Assembly: GCA_021157485.1 (NCBI GenBank)
Contig: JAGGWO010000044.1
Location: 1-5,656 of the forward strand
Origin: Sulfurimonas sp.
GTDB lineage: Bacteria; Campylobacterota; Campylobacteria; Campylobacterales; Sulfurimonadaceae
Reading direction: 5' to 3'
DNA: 5,656 bases
Position numbers and translations under genes: made by a program
Part shown: piece after piece, positions 1 to 4,966 of the stretch
Layout of the letters: every line of letters starts with the position of its first letter
Position numbering within the stretch: the stretch's first letter is position 1
Notes under the pieces: model-generated
Database searches by the model: none
The model's input: the letters and a program-made list of their open reading frames with translations, nothing else
What the model was told of the DNA's origin: nothing

Positions 1-315
1 ATTATATTAAATATAATAAAGAATAGTGAAGATAATTTTATAGAAAAAGGGACTAAAGATCCTAAAATAAGAATAGAAACAAAAATAATGCCTTCTCATT
101 ATGAGATTACTATTAGTGATAATGGTGGTGGTATTTCTCCTCATATTATTGATAATATTTTTGAACCATACTTTTCTACAAAAGATGAGAAAAATGGAAG
201 TGGTTTAGGTCTTTACATGTCTAAGATGATGATTGAAGAGCATAGTGGCGGTCTCTTGCAAGTTGAAAATATCAAAGATGGTGTTGCGTTTAGCATTTTA
301 ATTCCTCACTTCTAA
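1..315 (+). CDS. Sensor histidine kinase, C-terminal HATPase_c domain (5' truncated by window edge)
   Basis: This is the C-terminal ATP-binding domain of a two-component sensor kinase, which would phosphorylate a partner response regulator. The frame is open from base 1, so the true start lies outside the window. Visible motifs, in order, are the N box (ILNIIKNSED, codons 3-11), the G1 box (ISDNGGGIS, the Mg-ATP site), the F box (IFEPYFSTK) and the G2 box (NGSGLGLYMSK), followed by a short beta-strand end (ILIPHF). About 104 codons are present. The input domain and the phospho-accepting histidine are not seen, so the signal cannot be named. The next gene, groES, has its own promoter-like sequence, so a functional link to the chaperonins is not implied. 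Family assignment is secure from the four motifs; the partner regulator is unknown. Confidence 0.93.
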   Translation: MILNIIKNSEDNFIEKGTKDPKIRIETKIMPSHYEITISDNGGGISPHIIDNIFEPYFSTKDEKNGSGLGLYMSKMMIEEHSGGLLQVENIKDGVAFSILIPHF

Positions 316-333
316 AATCAAATAAAATACTTT

Positions 334-362
334 TTAAAACTTTAAACCTATTATGGTAAAAT
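334..362 (+). promoter_or_regulatory. Predicted sigma-70 promoter for groESL
   Basis: An extended -10 element is seen: TG at 354-355, one base, then TAAAAT at 357-362. A weak -35-like TTAAAA lies at 334-339 with 17-base spacing. Transcription would start near 369, giving a 5' leader of about 36 bases before the groES ATG. The site lies in the gap after the histidine kinase, so groES is probably transcribed independently. No CIRCE inverted repeat (HrcA operator) or HAIR repeat (HspR operator) is visible around it. The assignment rests on consensus matching only. Confidence 0.5.
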
Positions 363-394
363 CCTGTTCATAAAATATATACTATAAATATAAC

Positions 395-399
395 AAGGA
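395..399 (+). promoter_or_regulatory. groES ribosome-binding site (decides start)
   Basis: AAGGA lies 6 bases before the ATG at 406 but only 3 bases before the in-frame TTG at 403. The spacing favours the ATG, giving an 87-residue GroES that begins MNFQPLGKR, as is usual for the family. Confidence 0.7.
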
Positions 400-405
400 T
401 ATTTG

Positions 406-669
406 ATGAACTTTCAACCATTGGGAAAAAGAGTTTTAGTTAAAAGAGTTGAAGAAGCGACAACAACTATGTCAGGGATAATAATTCCAGATAATGCACA
501 AGAGAAACCATCTCGAGGTGAAGTCGTGGCTGTAAGTAAAGAAGTTACAGAACTTGTAAATGGAAATCAAGTTCTGTTTGGTAAGTATGCTGGGAATGAA
601 GTTTCATTTGAAGGTACAAAATACATGGTTCTAGAAGTTGATGATATCTTCGGAATCATTGGTAAATAA
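406..669 (+). CDS. groES: Co-chaperonin GroES (Hsp10)
   Basis: GroES forms the heptameric lid of the cytoplasmic GroEL chamber, closing it over a folding substrate in an ATP-dependent cycle. The 87-residue product has the normal family length. The N-terminal strand [12 protein letters not shown] (residues 3-14) is the chaperonin-10 signature region. The mobile loop around residues 16-33 contains the hydrophobic GIIIP tripod (24-28) that docks on GroEL. The C-terminus DDIFGIIGK is also typical. ATG 406 is preferred over TTG 403 because AAGGA at 395-399 is better spaced from it. groEL follows on the same strand, but after 130 bases, much more than the few tens usual for groESL operons, and that spacer is rich in hairpins. 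Identification is essentially certain; the exact start is slightly less so. Confidence 0.97.
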   Translation: MNFQPLGKRVLVKRVEEATTTMSGIIIPDNAQEKPSRGEVVAVSKEVTELVNGNQVLFGKYAGNEVSFEGTKYMVLEVDDIFGIIGK

Positions 670-674
670 GATTC

Positions 675-690
675 TAACTCTTTAGAGTTA
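675..690 (+). repeat. Inverted repeat just after groES
   Basis: TAACTC (675-680) pairs with GAGTTA (685-690) around a TTTA loop; the stem can close one further T-A pair. It lies 5 bases after the groES stop. No U-tract follows, so it is not a convincing terminator. It may be a processing or stability hairpin in a groES-groEL transcript. Confidence 0.55.
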
Positions 691-694
691 AGCT

Positions 695-750
695 TTAGTC
701 GCCTCAGCGGCGCAAGCGAGTAAAAGGGATGAATTCCTTTTGCGGACTAA
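695..750 (+). other. Predicted three-helix RNA/DNA structure in the groES-groEL spacer
   Basis: Nearly every base can pair. Helix P1 joins TTAGTCGC (695-702) to GCGGACTAA (742-750) with one bulged G at 744. Inside it, P2 joins CTC-A-GC (703-708) to GCGAG (716-720). P3 joins AAAAGGGA (722-729) to TTCCTTTT (734-741), with one G-U pair and a TGAA loop. P2 is GC-rich, unlike the surrounding AT-rich DNA. No protein-coding explanation is convincing. The element could be a cis-acting regulatory RNA of the groESL transcript, an RNase processing signal, or a copy of a dispersed palindromic repeat. Base pairing was worked out by eye; no energy calculation or family match was possible. Confidence 0.55.
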
Positions 751-751
751 T

Positions 752-773
752 AAATGAAGGGTTACCTTCATTT
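752..773 (+). repeat. Perfect 9-bp hairpin upstream of groEL
   Basis: AAATGAAGG (752-760) pairs exactly with CCTTCATTT (765-773) around a GTTA loop. It starts one base after the three-helix element and ends 14 bases before the groEL ribosome-binding site. Only a short T run follows, part of which is in the stem, so strong termination is unlikely. A weaker TTTTAT/ATAAAA pairing (771-776 with 780-785) overlaps its 3' arm. Confidence 0.6.
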
Positions 774-787
774 TATGAAATAAAATC

Positions 788-795
788 AAGGAATT
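788..795 (+). promoter_or_regulatory. groEL ribosome-binding site, complementary to an upstream segment
   Basis: AAGGAA (788-793) sits 6 bases before the groEL ATG and fixes that start. The longer string AAGGAATT (788-795) is the exact reverse complement of AATTCCTT at 732-739, with a further G-U and T-A pair possible (730-731 with 796-797). Since 734-741 otherwise forms a helix with 722-729, the two pairings exclude each other. That would suit translational control, but it is a prediction. Confidence 0.6.
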
Positions 796-799
796 TAGA

Positions 800-2440
800 A
801 TGGCAAAAGAGATAATTTTTTCAGACAATGCACGTAATGCATTAGCTCGTGGTGTTGCACAGCTTACAGATGCAGTAAAAGTAACTATGGGGCCACGAGG
901 TCGTAATGTTTTAATTCAGAAGAGTTATGGTTCACCTATAATCACTAAAGATGGTGTTTCAGTTGCACGTGAGATCGAGTTAAAAGATAAACTTGAAGAT
1001 ATGGGTGCGCAACTTGTAAAAGAGGTTGCATCAAATACTGCTGATGAAGCTGGTGATGGTACAACTACTGCAACAGTTTTAGCAAATGCTATTTTTTCTG
1101 AAGGTCTTAGAAATATAACTGCTGGAGCAAATCCGGTTGAAGTTAAACGCGGTATGGATAAAGCTTGTGAATCAATTTTAGCTAACCTAAAAGAGGCTTC
1201 TAAAGTTGTTAGTGGGAAACAAGATATTGCTCAAGTTGCTACTATCTCTGCTAACTCTGACTCCGCTATTGGTGATATGATTGCTGAAGCAATGGAAAAA
1301 GTTGGTCAAGATGGTGTTATCACTGTTGAAGAAGCTAAAGGTATTTCAGATGAACTTGACGTAGTTGAAGGTATGCAGTTTGACCGTGGTTATTTAAGTC
1401 CTTACTTCATCACAAACGCAGAGAAAATGATTGCTGAAATTGAAAATCCTTGGATTCTTTTAGCTGATAGTAAAATCTCTTCACTTAAAGATCTGCTTCC
1501 AGTACTAGAGCAAGTTCAAAAAACTAATCGTCCACTTCTTATCATCGCTGAAGATGTTGAGGGTGAAGCACTTTCAACTCTAGTTGTAAATAAACTTCGT
1601 GGTGTTTTAAATATCTCTGCTGTTAAAGCTCCAGGTTTTGGTGACAGAAGAAAGGCTATGTTGCTTGACATTGCAACTTTAACTGCAGGAACTGTAATCT
1701 CTGAAGAGACTGGTCATACTATTGAAGGTGCTAGCATTCAAATGTTAGGTCAAGCTGCTCGTGTGGTGATTGACAAAGACAATACTGTAATTGTTAATGG
1801 TGCAGGTGATGAGGCTCTAGTAGCTGCTAGAATAGCTGAGATTAAAGTTCAAATTGATGCTACTTCAAGTGAGTATGACAAAGAGAAACTTCAAGAGCGT
1901 CTTGCAAAACTTAGTGGTGGTGTAGCGGTAATCAAAGTTGGTGCTGCAACAGAGACTGAGATGAAAGAGAAGAAAGATAGAGTTGATGATGCACTTAGTG
2001 CCACAAAAGCTGCTGTTGAAGAGGGAATTATCATCGGTGGTGGAGCTGCATTAGTTCGTGCTGCTGCTAAAGTTTCTCTTGAGCTTGAGGGTGATCAAAA
2101 AATTGGTTGTGAGATAATTTTACGTGCTGTAAAAGCTCCAATGAAACAGATTGCACAAAACGCAGGTTACGATACTGGTGTTGTAGTAAACGCAGTAGAA
2201 AATGCAGAGAATCTCAATACTGGATTTAATGCTGCAACTGGTGAATATGTTGATATGTTTGAAGCTGGGATTATTGACCCACTTAAAGTTGCTCGTGTAG
2301 CACTTACAAACGCAACATCAGTTTCATCTCTTCTTTTAACTACAGAAGCTGCAATATTTGAAATTCCAGAAGAAGTAGCACCTGCTGGTGATATGGGTGG
2401 TGGAATGCCTCCTCAAATGGGTATGCCAGGAATGATGTAA
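800..2440 (+). CDS. groEL: Chaperonin GroEL (Hsp60)
   Basis: GroEL is the double-ring cytoplasmic chaperonin that encloses unfolded proteins with GroES and folds them using ATP. The 546-residue length is normal. The equatorial ATP-binding motifs are present: [10 protein letters not shown] (28-37), KDGVSVA with D51, and GDGTTTA with catalytic D86. Later come the apical-domain region, the [18 protein letters not shown] stretch, the [16 protein letters not shown] stretch of the chaperonin signature region, and the conserved [10 protein letters not shown] motif. The C-terminal tail is the GGM-rich type ([17 protein letters not shown]). The start is set by AAGGAA 6 bases upstream. It follows groES on the same strand and is presumably co-transcribed, although the 130-base structured spacer could adjust its expression relative to groES. 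Nothing in the protein looks degenerate. Confidence 0.99.
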   Translation: MAKEIIFSDNARNALARGVAQLTDAVKVTMGPRGRNVLIQKSYGSPIITKDGVSVAREIELKDKLEDMGAQLVKEVASNTADEAGDGTTTATVLANAIFSEGLRNITAGANPVEVKRGMDKACESILANLKEASKVVSGKQDIAQVATISANSDSAIGDMIAEAMEKVGQDGVITVEEAKGISDELDVVEGMQFDRGYLSPYFITNAEKMIAEIENPWILLADSKISSLKDLLPVLEQVQKTNRPLLIIAEDVEGEALSTLVVNKLRGVLNISAVKAPGFGDRRKAMLLDIATLTAGTVISEETGHTIEGASIQMLGQAARVVIDKDNTVIVNGAGDEALVAARIAEIKVQIDATSSEYDKEKLQERLAKLSGGVAVIKVGAATETEMKEKKDRVDDALSATKAAVEEGIIIGGGAALVRAAAKVSLELEGDQKIGCEIILRAVKAPMKQIAQNAGYDTGVVVNAVENAENLNTGFNAATGEYVDMFEAGIIDPLKVARVALTNATSVSSLLLTTEAAIFEIPEEVAPAGDMGGGMPPQMGMPGMM

Positions 2441-2460
2441 TTACGCTTGCGCGTAATTAC
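2437..2460 (+). terminator. Perfect 10-bp stem-loop spanning the groEL stop codon
   Basis: GTAATTACGC (2437-2446) and GCGTAATTAC (2451-2460) pair perfectly around a TTGC loop. The TAA stop lies inside the left arm. No run of T follows (the next bases are AAAATTAAAA), so it is not a canonical intrinsic terminator. It may end or protect the groESL message. The loop region carries CGCTTGCGC, the reverse complement of GCGCAAGCG at 710-718. Confidence 0.4.
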
Positions 2461-2524
2461 AAAATTAAAATCTTACTACTTTCAAATTTAAATCATCATT
2501 TATATTTCATTTGCTTTGCTCTAC

Positions 2525-2530
2525 TAAAAT
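2525..2530 (+). promoter_or_regulatory. Possible -10 element for the exported-protein gene
   Basis: TAAAAT at 2525-2530 would start transcription near 2537, leaving about 20 bases before the ATG at 2557. A TATAAA at 2535-2540 is an alternative but would place the start almost on the ribosome-binding site. No good -35 is seen. The rest of the 2461-2556 gap shows nothing else recognisable. Confidence 0.3.
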
Positions 2531-2556
2531 AATGTATAAACATTAAGGAGAACTAT

Positions 2557-3000
2557 ATGAATAAAAGAATATTAATATCAACAGTTTTTATAAGTAATAT
2601 CATTTTCGCATCAGTTTTACCATCTCAAATTAATCAAATTAGTTTAAATGAAAATAGGGTGGGTACATTTTCATCCCTTATTAGTTTACACCTTTACAAA
2701 AGAGGTTTAGACAAAGAGATAGCACAAAAAAAGGTTTCAAATTTTTTAATTGGTGAAGATTTTGAAAATGATTTAATGATACATAATATTCTAAGCAATC
2801 TTGATATGTTAGATTATGATAGTGTAGTTGAATATATAGCTTCTTCAGCTCTCTACTCAAAAGAGGTGGACTTGAGCTCATACGATACTATAATTGGAAT
2901 GGTTCAAATAATAAATAATAATTTAGATAAACTAACTCTACAAAAAATAGAAAAAGTAAGTTTAGAAAACAGAAAAATTAAGCAGCTTCACGCTGTTTAA
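2557..3000 (+). CDS. Small exported protein of unknown function
   Basis: I do not recognise this 147-residue protein. The start is well supported: AAGGAG (2545-2550) lies 6 bases before the ATG. Residues 1-19 (MNKRILISTVFISNIIFAS) look like a Sec signal peptide, with two basic residues, a hydrophobic core and small residues at the probable cleavage site, so the product is likely periplasmic or surface-associated. The mature part is about 128 residues, rich in Leu, Ile, Asn, Ser and Asp, and appears mostly helical with no cysteine pair or metal-binding motif. It has no transmembrane segment beyond the signal. It follows groEL but has its own probable promoter, and an intrinsic terminator overlaps its last codons, so it may be a single-gene unit. 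Codon use resembles its neighbours. No function is proposed. Confidence 0.8.
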   Translation: MNKRILISTVFISNIIFASVLPSQINQISLNENRVGTFSSLISLHLYKRGLDKEIAQKKVSNFLIGEDFENDLMIHNILSNLDMLDYDSVVEYIASSALYSKEVDLSSYDTIIGMVQIINNNLDKLTLQKIEKVSLENRKIKQLHAV

Positions 3001-3008
3001 TTTTTTTT
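2978..3008 (+). terminator. Intrinsic terminator overlapping the end of the exported-protein gene
   Basis: TTAAGCAGC (2978-2986) pairs with GCTGTTTAA (2992-3000), with one G-U pair and a TTCAC loop, followed at once by eight T (3001-3008). Upstream A residues (2973-2977) extend the stem into the T run. The stop codon TAA (2998-3000) is part of the right arm, so the final codons double as terminator. This is the best rho-independent terminator in the window. Confidence 0.85.
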
Positions 3009-3047
3009 AAATAGTTTTAATTCTATTAAAAATAATAGTGAGTGTAA

Positions 3048-3275
3048 ATGGAAAATCCTTTTGAGTCTGGACATATAAAAAATTACTTACTACTCTATGT
3101 AAGTGTAGTTGTGATAATGATACTTTTTTTTATAGCAAGTTCGCTTTTTAATGATGTTGATGAGATTGATAAGAAAGTATTTAATACAGAGGTAAAAGAG
3201 AAAAGTACTGATAAAAATATAGAGCCAGAAGTCAACGCCAGCTCTAGATTTAAGTTATTAGATAAAGCTTATTAG
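3048..3275 (+). CDS. Small single-pass membrane protein of unknown function
   Basis: This 75-residue protein is not recognised. Residues 13-33 (YLLLYVSVVVIMILFFIASSL) form one clear transmembrane helix. The N-terminal stretch is short, and the C-terminal part (34-75) is charged, rich in Lys, Glu and Asp, and probably disordered. The ribosome-binding site is weak (AGTGAG-like bases near 3037-3042), and the preceding terminator implies a separate promoter, for which only poor -10-like A/T strings are visible. Its stop codon directly abuts the stop of the oppositely oriented exbD. It lacks the proline-rich linker and C-terminal domain of TonB, so I do not call it TonB. The membrane helix and neighbour-like codon use support a real gene, but the function is open. 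Confidence 0.65.
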   Translation: MENPFESGHIKNYLLLYVSVVVIMILFFIASSLFNDVDEIDKKVFNTEVKEKSTDKNIEPEVNASSRFKLLDKAY

Positions 3276-3668
3276 TTACTCTTTTGTGACTATGTAAAGC
3301 TGTTCGTGCTTTAACCTTTTTAAGATATCCATAACAGTAACAAAATCTTGAAAACGTGACTCTTTATCACTTCTGAGAACTACTGTTTGGTCTTTTGCAA
3401 TGCCAGAGAGTCTCTGCTCTAAAGTTTTAGAATCAACTTTTTCTTTCTCAAAGAACATCTCACCTTTAGCATTTACATAGACAGTAATCTCTTTTTTAAC
3501 ATCCTCTTTTTTAGATGCTTTTGCTTCTGGAAGTTCAACTGGAATAACTCCCTGCTTTATAAAAGTAGCAGTAGTTAAAACCATTACTAAAAGAACAAGC
3601 ATGATATCTATAAATGGGATTACATTTATCTCATCAAATCTTTTTTTTGCTTTTTTACATCTTGCCAT
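3276..3668 (-). CDS. exbD: Biopolymer transport protein ExbD (ExbD/TolR family)
   Basis: ExbD is the proton-responsive subunit of the ExbB-ExbD inner-membrane motor, which passes proton-motive force to TonB for outer-membrane uptake of iron complexes and similar cargo. The 130-residue product has a short basic cytoplasmic N-terminus (MARCKKAKKRFDEINVIP) and one membrane helix with the family motif FIDIMLVLLVM. D21 is in the position of the essential membrane aspartate (D25 in E. coli). A periplasmic domain follows (about residues 42-130), ending KRLKHEQLYIVTKE. It starts 5 bases after exbB, with AGAAG about 8 bases upstream inside the exbB end, so the two are co-translated. ExbD, rather than TolR, is chosen by overall resemblance to short epsilonproteobacterial ExbD; no tolB, tolA or pal lies nearby. 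No tonB follows. Confidence 0.92.
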   Translation of the reverse strand: MARCKKAKKRFDEINVIPFIDIMLVLLVMVLTTATFIKQGVIPVELPEAKASKKEDVKKEITVYVNAKGEMFFEKEKVDSKTLEQRLSGIAKDQTVVLRSDKESRFQDFVTVMDILKRLKHEQLYIVTKE

Positions 3669-3673
3669 GAGGT

Positions 3674-4126
3674 TTACTTCTCTGCCATATCTTTTGCTAC
3701 ATCGTATTTAGTTAAAATTCTTTCAACCTTACGAAGTACAATAGTGTATGCAACAATAGCTGGCATTGCAACTATAAGACCCATAGCCGTTGCTTTTAGT
3801 GCAAGTGCAAGCCCAACCATGATTTTCTTAGCATCAACAGCTCCAACATCACCCATAGTGTAAAAGGTAATCATAATACCTACAACAGTTCCAAGTAAAC
3901 CAACATAAGGAGCATTTGAGCCAATAGCACTGATAACACCAATATTATCAGTCAAGTCTAGTTCTAGATTGTCCCTATGGTCATAATCTTCAGTTCTAAT
4001 ACTTTTATAAAACATCATTCTCTCTATAAAAAGCCAAAGTGTAACGATACTCATCAAAACTAATACTCCCATTACTCCGTAATCTAGAGCTTCTTCTGCA
4101 TATACTAAAACACTGTCTGTTTGCAT
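3674..4126 (-). CDS. exbB: Biopolymer transport protein ExbB (MotA/TolQ/ExbB family), short type
   Basis: ExbB builds the pentameric membrane scaffold of the TonB-energising motor with ExbD. The 150-residue length fits the short ExbB found in Campylobacterota, compared with about 244 in E. coli. Three membrane segments are visible at about residues 17-37, 67-91 and 104-130. Family motifs are IGSNAPYVGLLGTVVGIM (68-85) and LALALKATAMGLIVAMPA (106-123), where T113 matches the pore threonine T181 of E. coli. The position equivalent to E. coli E176 appears to be L108, with a lysine at 111. I recall this as usual for the short subfamily but could not check it. AAGGAA (plus-strand 4133-4138) gives a good ribosome-binding site in the 15-base gap after the kinase gene. 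exbD follows 5 bases later. Confidence 0.94.
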   Translation of the reverse strand: MQTDSVLVYAEEALDYGVMGVLVLMSIVTLWLFIERMMFYKSIRTEDYDHRDNLELDLTDNIGVISAIGSNAPYVGLLGTVVGIMITFYTMGDVGAVDAKKIMVGLALALKATAMGLIVAMPAIVAYTIVLRKVERILTKYDVAKDMAEK

Positions 4127-4141
4127 TAATATTTCCTTCTA

Positions 4142-4966
4142 TTATTTAAATTTTAGTAGTACTGTTGTGCCACTATTTGGTGATGATTTGAAACTTAAGT
4201 TTATGTTGTTTGTGTCGCAAAAACGCTTTACCATACTTAGTCCTATTCCAAAACCTTGCATATTATCATTGGCTTGATAGTAGTTGTCAAAAATTTTTAA
4301 AAGTTCTACTTCATCCATACCTAAACCATAATCTTGTATCTCAAGAGTATCTGCGTTTAGTCTTATATCTATTGTCTTTGAATTTTGTGAGTATTTTACC
4401 CCATTATCGATAACGTTGTCAATCACTTTAGCAAGACCAATTTTATCATTAAATACTTTTATCTCTTGTAATACAAGTTTGAACTCAATATGTGGGTAAA
4501 TGTTTTTTAAAAATGAAACTCTCTGCTCTATGAGTTCATCTAATAAAAAACTCTCCTTTAAATCCTGCTTGCTCTGCATCTTAATCATATACTCTAGTTC
4601 ATCATATCTCTGCTTCAACATCTCGCAAGCCGTGTCAATTCTCTTTAACCTCTTTTGTGTCTTTTCATCATTCAAGCTTTTACTCAACATTTGAGAGTTT
4701 GACATAATTGTACTGATGGGTAGATTTAACTCATGTAGTGTCTCTTTAGAGAGGTTTTGAAGATTTTTAACATACTCGTGTAGGGGGTCAATTGCTAACT
4801 TTGATATAAACACACCAGAAAGAGCAACAAAACATAGCATTACAACAGCTATGAGATAAATATTTTGAACTTGTAAAACAGTGAGTAAAAAGTGAAGTAC
4901 ACCTAAAAATGTAGTAACTGTTGCAAAATAGTATATAAAAATATTTATACGTAGATTACGGAACAA
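4142..4966 (-). CDS. Sensor histidine kinase with minimal membrane sensor
   Basis: This is the membrane sensor of a two-component pair with the overlapping upstream response regulator. Of 274 residues, two membrane helices lie at about 9-31 and 36-56, joined by a loop of only about five residues. No periplasmic sensing domain and no clear HAMP domain are present, so it is an intramembrane-type or accessory-protein-dependent sensor. The H box is LHELNLPIS with H78 as phospho-acceptor. The ATPase domain has an N box (DNVIDNGVKYS, N184 and N188), a G1 box (DYGLGMD, D212), an F-box-like IFDNYYQAN, and a G2 box (GFGIGLSMV, 238-246). The first codon is TTG, overlapping the regulator's stop by 11 bases, with AGG 8 bases upstream; no ATG occurs near the N-terminus. 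exbB follows 15 bases downstream. The signal sensed is unknown. Confidence 0.93.
   Translation of the reverse strand: MFRNLRINIFIYYFATVTTFLGVLHFLLTVLQVQNIYLIAVVMLCFVALSGVFISKLAIDPLHEYVKNLQNLSKETLHELNLPISTIMSNSQMLSKSLNDEKTQKRLKRIDTACEMLKQRYDELEYMIKMQSKQDLKESFLLDELIEQRVSFLKNIYPHIEFKLVLQEIKVFNDKIGLAKVIDNVIDNGVKYSQNSKTIDIRLNADTLEIQDYGLGMDEVELLKIFDNYYQANDNMQGFGIGLSMVKRFCDTNNINLSFKSSPNSGTTVLLKFK

Noticed and set aside
403..405. TTG start for groES, 3 bases before the ATG
   Set aside because: It is too close to AAGGA, and family members begin at the MNFQPLG methionine.
316..405. CIRCE-like operator at the groES promoter
   Set aside because: Only short TTTAAA palindromes typical of AT-rich DNA are present; the TTAGCACTC/GAGTGCTAA arms are absent.
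754..783. A 9-codon ORF (MKGYLHFMK) inside the 9-bp hairpin
   Set aside because: There is no ribosome-binding site and the start lies inside the stem; it is probably chance.
729..815. A 28-codon ORF (MNSFCGLINEG...) running through the spacer and overlapping the groEL start by 16 bases
   Set aside because: The AAAAGGG before it abuts the ATG with no usable spacing, and its sequence is dictated by the hairpins. A leader peptide cannot be excluded, but nothing supports it.
2681..2881. Minus-strand ORF of 66 codons inside the exported-protein gene
   Set aside because: It is a shadow of the plus-strand gene, with no ribosome-binding site and no recognisable protein features.
3048..3275. The small membrane protein as a tonB gene
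   Set aside because: It has no proline-rich linker and no TonB C-terminal domain, and it lies on the opposite strand to exbBD.
4210..4694. Plus-strand ORFs (4210-4413 and 4500-4694) inside the kinase gene
   Set aside because: They are shadows: the minus-strand frame carries all the kinase motifs.
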